Positions 44,303 through 56,520 of a stretch of DNA of 64,000 bases are shown here, piece after piece (the first letter of the stretch is position 1; each line of letters starts with the position of its first letter). The stretch spans positions 12,266,805 to 12,330,804 of the forward strand of contig CM030868.1 of the NCBI GenBank assembly GCA_018105865.1, written 5' to 3'. The DNA is from Metaphire vulgaris (Eukaryota > Annelida > Clitellata > Crassiclitellata > Megascolecidae). The notes beneath the pieces were generated by a model, which saw nothing but the letters and a program-made list of their open reading frames with translations, did not search any database and was not told the DNA's origin. Both the position numbers and the translations under genes were made by a program.

Positions 44303-44464
44303 TGAGAATAGCCTCAGGTGCACGGACAGAAGATATAGCGGACTGTCATTTCTTCAATCGCAATTTTAAAGTGTCTGTGAAGTGGGGAAGACGGGTGGGT
44401 GGGTGGGTGGGGGTGGTTTATGCTGAAAAGGAGCAAAATGTAAGAGACGGAGTCATTTCGACTT

Positions 44465-44518
44465 AGAAGAAGAAGAAGAAGAAGAAGAAGAAGAAGAAGA
44501 AGAAGAAGAAAGAAGAAG
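44465..44518. repeat. (AAG)n microsatellite
   Basis: About 17 AGA/GAA units with one slip near the end. A (GGGT)n run lies just upstream at 44393-44412. Confidence 0.95.
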
Positions 44519-44596
44519 CGCTGGTCGGATGAGACGAACGCTGAGAGGAAGTCGTTTGCAGAGGTCAACTTCGATCATTGCAACTGATCGGTCCCT

Positions 44597-44703
<107 letters not shown>

Positions 44704-45227
44704 TAATTCATTGTCACGTCCAAGTGATGACACTCGACGCTAAAGACATGCACCGACAACAGGACTTCACTCGATACATGACTAGTCTCTCTCTCTCCTT
44801 CTCTCCCTCTCTCCCTCTCTCTCACTCTCTGCCTCTCCTCTCTCTCTCTCCCTCTCTGCCTCTCTCTCTAATGTAGAAGTGGTCGAACAGTTAGCAGCAG
44901 ATGGGGGGTCATTGAATCCTCTTGAATTGTCGAGTGTTGTTCACTTAATTTGCACTTCACTGACGTCCAAAGGACGACTACAGATGCCTTCAGTCAAAAT
45001 GTCGGTCACCTGCAGTGGGTCTCTATATCGAGCCCTGCGCTGAACGCCTTAGTCTCTTCTATCCTTTGGGGCATTAGATCACCATGGCGAATTGTCTCCA
45101 GATGACCAGAATTTGGGGGAAAACCTATAGTTTATAGCATACGAGAAGAAAAAGCAAATCTCTTTGCTTTGTGGGTTTTGAGTTAAGTCGTTTCCAGAGA
45201 GAATTTTTCGACGGAGTACAAAAGAAA

Positions 45228-45350
45228 ACATATTCCATTGCTATACATTCCATTCAACATATTCCATTGCTATACATTCCATTCAACATATTCCATTGCT
45301 ATACATTCCATTCAACATATTCCATTGCTATACATTCCATTCCACCTATA
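45228..45350. repeat. 29-bp minisatellite, four units
   Basis: The unit contains TATTCCATTGCTATACATTC followed by CATTCAACA. Four near-identical copies occur, the last diverging. Confidence 0.93.
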
Positions 45351-45465
45351 TTCCATTGTCTGTTGTCGCACAAGAGAATTTCCATGAATTTCCAAAAAAC
45401 AACAAAACGAATTCATTTAGCAACAGTTTGAACAAATCATCAGTAACACTCATCAGGCGATGTCT

Positions 45466-45482
45466 GTCTGTCTGTCTATCTG

Positions 45483-45525
<43 letters not shown>
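45466..45525. repeat. (CTGT)n microsatellite
   Basis: CTGT units with one CTAT and one TGTGT interruption. Confidence 0.95.
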
Positions 45526-45672
45526 GCCAATTGGATTTGCCTAATGAAGAGGAGTAACAGGTGTTGTTTTGAGGCAGTGATGGAAACGGGTGTCGTCTCC
45601 TAAACTTTAATCAGCGCATAAATTGATTTTTTATTTGAGGTTGATTTTGTTGCTTCAGTGGCTTCGGCAGTA

Positions 45673-45951
<279 letters not shown>

Positions 45952-46102
45952 ACGTAATTCCAAGTGGTTTAGGGGGCATATTAGCCTCTGTGTGAAAAGC
46001 ACTATAATTACTCTCAGCATTTAATACCTAAGATTTGCCAGATAACTTTAGAGTCCATTTATTATTTCATCTGTCGCTGTCTTTTCGTCTAAACTCTTCC
46101 AT

Positions 46103-46131
46103 TTGTTGTTGTTGTTGTTGTTGTTGTTGTT
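46103..46131. repeat. (GTT)n microsatellite
   Basis: About nine GTT units, 280 bp beyond the 3' end of the receptor gene. Confidence 0.95.
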
Positions 46132-46409
46132 ATGAGATGAAATGTACGCTCTAATTGATGTAGCTGGTAACTCAGCTAAATATCCGTTGTCTGTATTGAC
46201 TATTGTAACTGCGTTTCTGAAGAGATCCGCAGAACCCACTTCGCTCACGACGACCGCCTATCTCACTCTCGATCACTTATTATCATTATTGTCGTCTGCA
46301 ATCAATTCTGAATTTCGAGAAACTCTCAACCGCCAAAGACAGACTCGGCACTCCATTCGTCATCGCAGAGGGCCGTTGACATCGTCACAGAACATGAAGA
46401 AATGGACTC

Positions 46410-47695
46410 TTATGATATTGTCGTCACTGTTTCTTCGTCTCTCTTCGCCAGCGTCTTCTTCTTCTTCTTCTTGTTCTTCATCTTCTTCTTTGCGTTGTCG
46501 TTGGCTTCTTCGCCGATTTCTTCGCCGGTGACATCATGGACAATCGTCTTTCCAAAGAGTCCGCGAAACGTTTCTCTGAATTGGCGACTCATTCCACAAT
46601 AGATGAAGAAGTTGATGGGGTAGCTGAGGAGGATGAAGAGGTTGATGAGGAGGGAGGCGACGCTGGTCGAGTCCTTCTCGAGGATCATCAACTCAAAGCC
46701 ATTGTCTACGAGCAGGAGGATGAAGAGAACAGCCATCGGCAGTTCCACCAGAAGGAACACCCCCACCACCGCCACCAGCATCATCGTCGTCGAATTGCTC
46801 TCCGCCAGTCGTCTGCTCTCAGACTTCCGGTTCAGCTTCAGCAGCACTTCCCTTCGCGCATGCGCGGTGCGCATCGTGTGGACAAGCAGCGCGTTCAGGA
46901 GAACCAGCGCAGAACATGGAACCAGATGAACGAGAACCACGCGAACGCAGTAGTAGACGTTGAAATAGACGATCTGATGACGCATTATGAACGAAGTGAA
47001 CTCCGAACAACATCCGGTCACGTGACGACCACCTGTGGGATCCGTCTTCGAAGGAACGGAGATGGGAGTGTGGTGCCACTCGAGAAAGCGCGTCAAGTGC
47101 AGGAGGAGTGACAGGGCGTGCACTGCGACTGCCCCCCGCACTGCGTTCTCTACGCTGCCCCAGCGCTTCGCCCTCTGCGAGTGACAGACGAAGAAATACC
47201 TCTGCATGGCCAGAGCCACCGTCAACCAGATGGACGCCGTGTGGAAGATGGTCGGCAGGTGCTCGGTGAGGGTGGAGTAGAGGAAGCACCACCTGTACGG
47301 AACCCACTCCAGGTAGCCTCCGAACGAGTAGAAGTACACGTAGGCGGGCATCGGCCAGACACCTGTTAGCGTCGTCGACATCGCCATGGCAACGAGGATG
47401 ACGTTCGTTGCGTTCCTCATGTTGCGCTTCATGAGGACGACGCAGACGAGAGAATTGGTGACGACGGTCAACAGGACGACGACGATCAACAGGTGGCCGT
47501 TGATTGGAACCGTCAATAGATTCACTTCCGGACCGAGAAAGTACGGGTCGGACTCGTTTCCACAGAGACCGCCTCCTTCTTCTCCTCCTCCTCCTCCTCT
47601 TTCTCCCTCTGTAGACGATAGACCAGAAAATGTTTCATGTTGTATATCGTCAGATACAGAAACAATTGGTTCAGCCGTTCGTGATATAAACGATT
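46410..47695 (-). CDS. MIP-receptor-like main exon (TM1-TM7, tail, stop)
   Basis: The frame is open from a TGA upstream to the stop at 46410 but has no ATG before TM1, so it must begin at a splice acceptor. Two acceptors keep phase with 52736: GCTGCTAG (exon from 47695) and the stronger CGTCTACAG (exon from 47608). The shorter form would remove 29 residues of the extracellular N-terminus. Confidence 0.92.
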
Positions 47696-47937
47696 CTAGC
47701 AGCAGTTTAAGCGAAGACAAGAATTCGCAAAATAAAAGTCAATCGATTGAAAACTTCGAATCACTTCGAATATTTTAAGCGGTGGCGTAGCCAAGGGGAG
47801 GGGTTAAACTCTCCATGGCTGGTCGACCAAAAAAATTATTGCGTATTATTATTCTGTGGGCAGAGGGCCACCAAAATCGGAAAATCAGGGATAAGGTAGG
47901 AAAAAAGAAGCACGAGAAAGCAATATAACTATATAAC

Positions 47938-47979
<42 letters not shown>

Positions 47980-48354
47980 CTCATAACTTAACCACAGGGA
48001 AACAAGGAAACTAAAGAAATAATAAGTGACGACCTCTTTTGCTTGTCAGGATTTGCCGAAGTTAGGGAATGGTCGTTCGTAATCCCCCCTTCGGAAATTC
48101 CTGGCTGCGCCACTGATTTTATAAAAAAAATTAATTTGCAGAAATTTTGTTTTTCCAACATTAAGTATCCCCGATTTCTGGGTCCATGACTCAGAAATTA
48201 AAGAAAATCTGAAAACATTTTCACCGCAAAAAATAAATGAAGTTTTCACAGACTACAAGCATTTCCAAAATTTGTAAGTTTAGAGATTCTCCTCTAACAC
48301 GAAACAAATGATAAACCTTCAAAAGACTTGATTTGAAAATCAAGAATTAAATAG

Positions 48355-48422
<68 letters not shown>

Positions 48423-48914
48423 TTGGGCTGTTGTGAGTTTAAATCTTTCCTAAAAGGTAGAAAAATCTTAGCGCTGTTTAAAAGTAGAAGTAGTACAAGA
48501 GGAAAGACAGGAGAGGAAGAAGAAGAAGGAGGAGACTGGGAGGGAGAAAAATGGGAGAAGAGGGCGAAGAGGAGTTGAGAGAATATAATTGCTCTCCTTT
48601 GATCGTTTTCTGTCGATTTCTTCTGATAGAAGATTCGACGAATCGTAAATCTAACTTTTTCACTTACTAACATGACGCAAATGCAAAGAAAAATGCATCA
48701 GGGAATCAGTGCCATTAGCACCGACGAAATAGAAGAGAGAATGAGAAAAAGAGAGAGGGAGAGAGTGCGTGTGCGTGTGTGTATGTGAGAGAGAGAGAAG
48801 AAAGAGAGAGAGGGAGAGAGAGAGAGAACGGACAGACAGACAGAGATATGAAAAGCTTCAAATTCGGAAGATCAGCGATAAGTGAAAACGGTCTCCGATA
48901 TTACATTCATCATC

Positions 48915-48946
<32 letters not shown>

Positions 48947-49417
48947 CATCATCATCACCACCATCATCATCATCCATCTTCAATCATCATCTTCATCATC
49001 GTGGAGATAATAGGAAGGATGGAACGAGGACTGGCTTTGCTTAAATATATAACTGCAGCTAAATGTTTTGAGTGGCAATCTATCATTTGTGAACGGCAAA
49101 GACGTAGGGAAATGTATTTGGAACAAAACAATTCCAAACTTTTGAAAGTCGGATCACATTGGCATAGATATAGCTATTTAAATCCTAGTACCCTTGATTG
49201 GTCGGATTAAGGTTGCATCGACAAGTCGCAAACAGCGCTTGCATTCATTCGACGAGAACTGTGGCTCCCAAACAGTCCAGATCTGAACTCTCTGTGAATT
49301 ACAAAGTCTGGAAAGGAGGCAGCAGAGGGTCTGCCAAACCAAAGTTTGCAGCGTCAGTGAACCGAAGGAGCGACTGATGACCGTTTGGAACTACTGTAGT
49401 TGGGGCAAAGCGCCATC

Positions 49418-49460
<43 letters not shown>

Positions 49461-49707
49461 CTAATGATGAATGACGCAAATGACTGCATACATGTGTTCG
49501 CGCAAAAGAAGGACACCTCAAGCATTTGCTTTGACCTTTGACCTTTGACTTGTTATAGCTTAGCTTTAATTCTTTTATTAAATTCGGAACATTTTGCGAA
49601 CAATTAGGAACATTATGTGTGTTTACTTGACAGTTTTCAACATTTTAACATTTTCCCACATATTTCTGTTTTTCTAGGTAGGGTTGCTATACGTTAAGGG
49701 CGTTGCA

Positions 49708-49763
<56 letters not shown>

Positions 49764-50495
49764 CATTGTCATCCATTCATTTCTGAGTCAAATAGTAAAA
49801 CATTTTGAAAATAGATTTGAATTTGCCAAATAAAAAGTAGTGTGTGTTTTTGATGCCTCACAGTGTAGATGGAATAAGCATCAGAGGAGTACGGATATAC
49901 TCGTACCCGCGGGTAGGGTACACATTTTACGGGTACGGGTTGGGTACGGGTATAGCGCTACTGGTACGTGTGCACCAGTTTTTACCCGTAAAAACATATT
50001 TTCATTTCTCACTACTATAGCAAATTAGCAATGCAGTAATAGAAAAATATTATTGAGTAAAGTGTATTAGTGTAACTTGTATATGGCGTTCAGTTTGTCA
50101 ATATGCCTCTTCTTCTGCTGGATTAATAATATAATTGCCGATACTTCTCCACTGTAATACCCGATGATGGTCTTCAAACGCTGTGCCAGAGCTGATGGGA
50201 TGGGGTGGGGTGAGGGTGGGGTGAGGGTGGAATGGGGGAGGGTGTTGTCTGCGATCGGTCGATGGTTGGACGTGAGAGAGTCTCCTTCTTCTTATTCTCT
50301 GGTCATTCGTCGATCACAGCTAAAGATCATATTTGACGGTTGGATAGGAACGTCCTTTTCCAATCTGAGTCAACTTATATATAAAGCTTTGCAATTTCCA
50401 TGCGTAGGACAGTGTGAAGACTCTCTCTCTCTCTCTTTCTCTCTCTCTCTGCCTCTGTATCTGTCTGCCTGTCTGTAGGTATGTCTGTCTGTCTA

Positions 50496-50532
<37 letters not shown>

Positions 50533-50915
50533 TCCATTTCCGGGGCGTTCTTTCTTCTGCTTCTGTTTCTGAATCGTCGATCGAGAGACAAAGCGAGGAT
50601 AACACATAATGACTTCATTCTGATGCTCGCCACTTCAACCCATTCTCCCTCTTTCCCCTTTCCCTCCCTTCCTTCCTCTCCTCTAATCTTTGCAATCTTT
50701 CTATTTCCGACGTGCCTTCTTCTTCTTCTGTATAATACGTGATTTGGTTCTCATCTGCCGAAGCGAAGAGAACTTCGTGTGATGAACTGTTTGCCTCTTG
50801 CTACGAACAACAGACTCCGAAGAACAGATCCTTTAAACGACGTTCCCATTGTTCGTCAACTGTTGGTTTAGCTCTCCACGTCAACGATCGCCCGTCACTC
50901 GATGACTCCAAAATG

Positions 50916-50979
<64 letters not shown>

Positions 50980-52910
50980 GTAAATAGAGATGAGCCCCAA
51001 TTCGTCGTCGTCGTCGTCGTCGTCGTAGAGAGAACATGTCGGCCTTTGATCGTCAGTTCTTCTCCTCTTTTGCGCTTTTAGTGTTTAAACGGAGCAGAAG
51101 AAGGCAGAGGAGGACAGAGTCGGTGGGAAGTTAATTATTGACGAGCAAATAGTCAAATATTTAAAGAGAACTCGGAGGTTCAGAGGATTTCAGATGCGTT
51201 CGTTCGACGGTCAGCGCCGCTTAGAACACGCCATCGACGATTAGCATCAGAGACATCAAACGCTCTCTGTCACTGAGATCCAAATGAAAACCTAAGCACA
51301 GCGATTGTTATTATTACATTGGCTGACATCGGCGATTGCTGCACTAAGACGACTCACCGTTGATTCAACTTATCTGCCATCGATTTAAACTATTGCGTCG
51401 ACACTGCTGCAGACACTTCGTGCATTAAATGAGGGTCTATTTGGAGCAGCAATTGGCCTTCTGGGGCTCTTCAGGTGCCCCCCCCCCCGGGACCCCTCCT
51501 CGTCATGTCTCCGTCTAAGCGAGAAATCGCCTGAAGAGTTTTAGACATTGACTCTAATCGTTTCATTGTTTAGTGAGTGAAAACTGTTAGTTAATCTTCG
51601 ATTGCGTAGAAAAGGAATTAATGAAAACATCATCATCATCATCATCATCATCATCACTGTTAGAAAAAAGAAAGAAACAATTTCTACAAGAACTAAATCA
51701 TTAGCATAGGAAGATTGCATTTGCCTTAAAAAGTCAGTTCACATAAAGTAATCGGTGTTTTAATTGGCAACTTCTCCAGGTACTCTTTTAATGAACAGCA
51801 GAGTGGTGTCCATGGTAATTTCTAGGATTATCAATTTTGGGGGTGTCGGTAAATTCTGGTGTTCCCTGCCAAAAAAGTCTGACAAGCAAAAAAGATCATC
51901 CCATAGATGAGATGGGGTGTTGGCAGTATCGATCTCAAAGTGGAGAGTGTTGGGGGGTGTTAGGGGGTGTAAACATCCCTGGTTGTGTGTCTAAGGAATG
52001 GCAGATGCCGTAGATAAGCCCCTGCAACAGACCTGTCTCATCGCAGACGAAATTCGTTTAGAACACACAGGGCCATATTAAGGCGGGGGCTGAGGGGCTG
52101 TAGCCCCCCGGCCCATCATGAAAATAGGCCCATCGATTTTCGAGATAACCTTTTTTGCTTGTCAGAGATTTTCAGTATAGGTGACGGCCTTTTTTCTCAG
52201 CCCCCAGGCCCACTCGGACCTTAATCCGGCCCTGAGAACACAATAATTCTAAGACCTGATTTAATTCTAGTGCTTCGGTTTCTTTCTCTTTAGCCCATTA
52301 TATATTAGACGCCCTCCGATAAAGATCCCCTCTTTTCTGATTATGTACTAAAAGAAAGTTCTGGCCTTTATGCAAGTAGATTCCAGTGGCGTAGCCAAGG
52401 GGGATTTGGGTGTTAAAACACCCCCTGGAGGCCGAACAAATATTTTTCAAGAGTTTCCATGAATTTTTAATTTGTTGACGCGTCTTTCGGGGTCAGCCCC
52501 CACTTGGCTATGGACGGTAAAGGTTTAAGTAAGCGGCGAGGACGTTTTTTTGCTTGTCAGCTAAAAGAGTAGAGGTGATAACGTTTCTTTTGCTTGTCAG
52601 GATTTTTCCAAAGTTGGTCACGGTCAAAACCAAAAACCAAAACCCCCCTTCCGAAAATCCTGGCTACGCCACTGGTAGATTCTGATGTCGTCTGAGAAAC
52701 GAGAACTGAGATGAGAAGGTGTTTAGGCCTCTTACCTGTGTGTGTCGTGTTCGAATGAGCGACGCCCTCTCCGTCTGGGCGTCTGGCGGTCACATCGGCT
52801 CCTCCTCCTCCTCCTCCTCCGCCGAAGAAGAAGAAGAGATGGTTTTCGGTTGCGTTTTCCACAGAAGACGACTTCGATTCCGATTCCATTCCGACCGTCG
52901 ATCGATTCAT
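46410..52910 (-). CDS. Sex-peptide/MIP-receptor-like GPCR (rhodopsin class)
   Basis: A peptide receptor of the family that binds myoinhibitory peptides (and sex peptide in flies), acting at the plasma membrane. The large exon 46410-47695 encodes all seven membrane segments. The exon 52736-52910 is a probable start exon; the junction keeps phase and gives about 486 residues. Family hallmarks are HTASIWLTVALAMQRYFFVC (QRY in place of DRY), ALVLLNALLVHTMRTAHARR, VFLLVELPMA in TM6 instead of the usual Cys-Trp-x-Pro, and SYPINFFIYCGMSRQFRETF in TM7. TM2 reads LVAMAMSTTLTG, so the usual Asp at 2.50 is replaced by Thr. ECL2 cysteines are in VTGCCSEF. The tail is Lys-rich. AATAAA on the minus strand near 46058 may be the polyadenylation signal. 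Confidence 0.9.
47780..48115. mobile_element. hAT-like MITE, GTGGCGTAGCC family
   Basis: It starts CGGTGGCGTAGCC and ends GGCTGCGCCACTG, flanked by ATTTTAAG and ATTTTATA (6 of 8). The core motif CTTTTGCTTGTCAGGATTT is near 48040. A (TA)n run occupies 47943-47978. Confidence 0.7.
48357..48420. repeat. (AT)n microsatellite
   Basis: About 32 AT units. Another AT run lies at 49713-49761. Confidence 0.97.
48905..48985. repeat. (ATC)n microsatellite
   Basis: CAT/ATC units with CAC interruptions. An ATG run of the same class lies at 49421-49460. Confidence 0.95.
49762..50400. other. Intronic stretch with GGGTACGGGT-rich segment
   Basis: No exon. Positions 49890-49990 hold CGTACCCGCGGGTA and several ACGGGTACGGGT units ending in a TACCCGTAAA inverse, possibly part of an inverted-repeat element. 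Confidence 0.4.
50421..51026. repeat. CT and CGT microsatellites
   Basis: CT-rich runs at 50421-50530 with CTGT blocks, a pure CT run at 50918-50975 and a CGT run at 51002-51026. No exon lies among them. Confidence 0.92.
51027..51810. other. Intronic stretch without recognisable features
   Basis: Only a short CAT microsatellite (51626-51655) and a C-run (51478-51488) stand out. Confidence 0.5.
51811..51981 (+). mobile_element. Family A element copy 4
   Basis: It starts CATGGTAATTTCTAGG and ends AACATCCCTG. The core motif, CTGACAAGCAAAAAAGATCA, lies near 51880. The flanks match poorly, so the insertion is old or the ends are altered. Confidence 0.6.
52068..52234. mobile_element. hAT-like MITE with perfect 8-bp duplication, CAGGGCC termini
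   Basis: AGAACACA flanks both sides (52060-52067 and 52235-52242). It starts CAGGGCCATATTAAGG and ends CCTTAATCCGGCCCTG. The core motif CTTTTTTGCTTGTCAGAGAT is near 52150. Confidence 0.87.
52384..52674. mobile_element. hAT-like MITE with perfect 8-bp duplication, GTGGCGTAGCC family
   Basis: GTAGATTC flanks both sides (52376-52383 and 52675-52682). The ends are CAGTGGCGTAGCC and GGCTACGCCACTG. It carries two core motifs about 40 bp apart (near 52545 and 52588). It lies 60 bp inside the intron after the probable first receptor exon. Confidence 0.88.
52736..52910 (-). CDS. Probable first coding exon of the MIP-receptor-like gene
   Basis: The exon starts with ATG (52910) and reads MNRSTVGMESESKSSSVENA, then a short Phe run, a Gly run, and VAHSNTTHTG to a strong donor, CACAG|GTAAGA. 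The composition is hydrophilic, with N-glycosylation sites NRS, NAT and NTT, as in a GPCR N-terminus. It ends in phase 1, which fits both candidate acceptors of the main exon 5 kb downstream on the same strand. No other gene lies between. Confidence 0.5.
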
Positions 52911-53084
52911 TCTGTCATCTGCCTTTCAACGCTCCTTTCCACCGGAAAATTACTCTGCGAAATATCCTATCTTCAAGGTTTCTAAAGTCCGACTCCTCGT
53001 AATTACATCGCAAAGAGAATATTTATAAACTGCCGCTGTGGCCGACCTCCGTCGCTCGATCCAGTTGTCATATAGGCATCTTCC

Positions 53085-53140
53085 TCCTCCTCCTCCTCCT
53101 CCTCTTCCTCCTCTTCGTCCTCCTCCTCCTCCTCCTCCTC
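53085..53140. repeat. (CCT)n-rich tract
   Basis: TCC units with TTC interruptions. Confidence 0.9.
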
Positions 53141-53237
53141 AGATGAAAAGGAACACGGGACAGAGCAATGAGAGAAACTGTTCAGCGACGACTCAACTGA
53201 ACTCCACTTGAGACGAATCCATCCGAACACAACAACA

Positions 53238-53309
53238 ATGGCAAGTCATCCGATTCTGAGTTCTTCCTCTTTGAAATTATTCTCAAAACCAATTGCAGAT
53301 GCAACGACG

Positions 53310-53354
<45 letters not shown>

Positions 53355-53383
53355 GCCGCCGCCGCAGACACTCCAGCGACTCC
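53238..53383 (+). CDS. Possible start exon with polyalanine, function unknown
   Basis: ATG in ACAATGGCAAG opens a frame MASHPILSSSSLKLFSKPIA, then a GCT/GCC-encoded alanine run, then DTPATP to a good donor, CCG|GTGAGA. The start context and donor are plausible. No downstream partner exon was found, and the (CTG)n run could create the frame by chance. Confidence 0.25.
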
Positions 53384-53483
53384 GGTGAGATCTACAAGAG
53401 ATCCAGAAACACTTGCATCCATAATGACTCAATTCATTCACCAATCAGTCCTCCTCCAATCAAAATATATTCCGTAGTTCTAC

Positions 53484-53505
53484 CACTGTCTCTGTCTCTG
53501 TCTGC

Positions 53506-53557
<52 letters not shown>

Positions 53558-53565
53558 GTTTCTTT
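53484..53565. repeat. (CTGT)n/(CT)n microsatellite
   Basis: CTCTGT blocks then CT. Similar runs occur at 54255-54320. Confidence 0.95.
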
Positions 53566-54250
53566 CTGTTTCTTTGTTTCCCTCCGTGTCTCTCTGTGGC
53601 ATATTAGCATACCTATCGTCGAAGGCAATATCCTGGATTCCATGACTCAAACATCAGCGCAAAGACTCTCCGTCGTCGAATGTCAACGGGACACAGAGGC
53701 CTATACGATGGCTCGTGCTAGACGATGACAACGACTGCATGAGAGAGGAGCAGAGAGGGCGGCACCAGGACTTATGAATTAAAACTATACATCAGATGGC
53801 TAGACAGGGGCGTTCATAGGGTATTTGACGCCCATGACAGAGGTAAGGAAATTAAGTTAGCAGGTTGACAAATCTTAAATAATGACGTCATATTGACGCA
53901 AGATTAAAACTACAGATGCACTTTCCTGGTTGTTACTGATGCAAACTGGTCTACGATGTGCCCCTAAATGTCAGTTTTTCTCATTTCTTCTCTTTCTAGG
54001 CTGAGCAGAGAGCAAGGTCACAGAGTTTGGCGCTCCCTTCAAATGGTTACCATGGCATCTGCTATACCTGCCATGCCCTAGGTAGGCCACTGTGCATAAT
54101 GCCTACCTGCCTTAAGTAGGTCCTGTGCAAAATAGATGAGAGCAGAGACGACGAGGACAGAGGGAGCCACTGGTCGTCGGGTGAAGGAATTTCGTTAAAA
54201 CATCTCACATACAAGCTCTTCATTTGTCACCAAACGCTCTCAGTAGAAAT
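53566..54250. other. Gene-free stretch
   Basis: No exon supported. CAGGGGCGTTCATAGGG at 53808 and ATTTGACGCCC just after it resemble a MITE end of the GGGGCGTC kind. Confidence 0.4.
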
Positions 54251-54285
54251 CCCTCACTACGTCTCTCTCTCTTTCTCTCTCTGTC

Positions 54286-54324
<39 letters not shown>

Positions 54325-54329
54325 AGACG

Positions 54330-55330
54330 CCCGAATATTATATCCACCGCGATTTCCAATGAAATGTTTGGTCTCACTGAGTATCTACCTCTTAAATGTA
54401 TTTTAAGGAATCTCTTCCTATTTAAAACTGTAGTTGGTCGTTATTCTGATGATGGTCTTAGCAGGAGTATCTTTTCAATCGATCTCTTTAACTGATTTAA
54501 ATATGAATGAAGTCGGACTCAATTCAATTGCTTATTTCGGAAGAACGGATGATGAGACAGAATCCCTGCTTCTGTTCACTTCTCACTTCGATTGTCAGGG
54601 CCTGCATTCAGCGATGCATCTGCATTAAACAGAGGAGTTGGGCATTTCTTTAACAAACGACAACAATCTTAGCCAGTCAAGCACGTTCACAGCCATTCAT
54701 CCTATGATTATTATCAGTTCAGGCCAGTTGTAAAAATTATTATTGTCATCACAATCGCGTCGTTGGCATCATCATCATCATTGTCGTCGTCGTCGTCGTC
54801 GTAGTCAGTGTCTCTTAAGCAACAGTCGATTGTTATCAATGGTCGTAGTCGCAGTCGTCTATTGCTGACTTCCAGAATCCAGTGAAAAACTCTTCAAGCT
54901 AGAATCCGAAAAAGAGACGAATAGATGATAATCCAAACGACGACGTCGATAATGATGACGACGACGATGATGATGACTACGACGATGATGACGACTACGA
55001 GACTGCCACCGCCATTAAAGTCACCGTCGCCACTGCTACAGCGGAGGAATTTTCCTTCTGCCTCTGAAGAAAGAGAAATAGACAGGCAGACAGAGGCAGA
55101 CAGACAGAGACAGAGACAGAGACAGAGAAGCGTACGTGCTTAGGCCGTTTTCGAGGAGTCGTTTGAGACGTGAGCGTTCGATATCATTTGGGGGCGTTAA
55201 GGAGATTTCGACTCCGGAGCGTTCAATGAATTTGCGCTCTACGTTCTGACGGCAAAATTGATTTCTCTGTCAGAGAGAAAAAGGTCTTTATATCAACTGA
55301 AACGACTGACAAAGAGAAGAAGAAGGTGGT
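54330..55330. other. Gene-free stretch with short trinucleotide runs
   Basis: Short CGT (54780-54803), ACG/ATG (54940-55000) and ACAG (55080-55125) runs; no exon supported. Confidence 0.45.
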
Positions 55331-55370
55331 GGAGGAGGAGGAGGAGGAGGAGGAGGAGGAGGAGGAGGAA
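55331..55370. repeat. (GGA)n microsatellite
   Basis: About 12 GGA units. Confidence 0.95.
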
Positions 55371-55415
55371 GAAACCCAAACTATCCAACAATATCGAAAA
55401 TCAGTCTTGTTAACA

Positions 55416-55660
55416 AGCACCTAAGGCACAAGGCCAAGCACAAGGCCAAGCACCTAAGACACAAGGCCTAAGGCATAAGGCCAAGCACCTAAGGCACAAG
55501 GCCAAGCACAAGGCCAAGCATCTAAGGCACAAGGCCAAGCACAAGGCCAAGCACTCATAGTCCAAGACCAAGGCCAAGCATAAGCAGTTGCTTTTTGGTA
55601 CTTAAGCAGTAATAAGCACAGTACAAGTCCAAGCACAAGGCCAAGCACTAACAAGCCTGT
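55416..55660. repeat. Minisatellite of AAGGCCAAGCAC-type units
   Basis: Units of 12 to 18 bases built from AAGGCACAAGGCC and AAGCACCT repeat irregularly, with drift at the 3' end. Confidence 0.88.
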
Positions 55661-56147
55661 CGAAAATATAGAACCAGACCAAAATGGCAAATGTTTTGGC
55701 ACACGCCAAAAAGTAGCTTATTACCACTACTGCCTTTCTCTTAATCTTCCTCTGTCCTCCTCTCTCCCTCTCCCTCTCCCTCTCCTGTTCCTCTCCTAAT
55801 ATCCGTGTTTCGTGAATTAATTCCAGGTGTTTTACCATGATTCTATGTGTCCGCTGAATGATGCTCTTAGTCTTTGGTTTAGTCTTCAGTTCTCGATTGA
55901 CACAAACTGTGCATTGTTTACCTTCGTTCATTTCGGAAATAATATACGAGATGGTTTAAGCGCCACCCCCTCCCTCTCCCCATCCACCCATTGCTGCGTG
56001 AATTCCATGGCAGGAGGTCTCTATAGTAGGCGTCTGCCACGAGACGTCTGCTATTTCCCGTCTGATCAAATCTGAGACTGTTGCTCTCTTCGGATAATCC
56101 TCGGATTTATCCTCGGATCTCAGCAACTCTCTTCGGCCGACCACTGC

Positions 56148-56254
56148 GTCGTCGTCGTCGTCGTCGTCGTCGTCTTAAGCAGCGTTCGCAGTCGACGAAT
56201 CGCCGAGAGAATCGTCTTCGATATCCGATCTCTTTGCTTTTGCCAATGCGTCTT

Positions 56255-56304
<50 letters not shown>

Positions 56305-56520
56305 AGGAGAGATGGGGAGGAGAAAGAGAGGGAAGAGAGAGAGACAAAGACAGAGACAGAGCGACAGAGAAAAGGAAAGAGAAAGATAGAGTGAGAGTGA
56401 GACAGACAGCCAGATAAACAGAGGCAGATGCAGAGAGAGAGAGAGAGAAAGAAACATGGATAAAGAGAGAAAGAGACAGAGAGACAGAGAGAGACAGAGA
56501 CACCGCTCGCCCTCTGGCGG
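56148..56520. repeat. CGT, GA and GACA microsatellites
   Basis: A CGT run (56148-56175), a GA run (56260-56302) and degenerate purine repeats to 56500. Confidence 0.92.

Noticed and set aside
46536..47111. 191-codon plus-strand frame opposite the MIP-receptor-like gene
   Set aside because: An antisense shadow of the GPCR exon with no recognisable domain.
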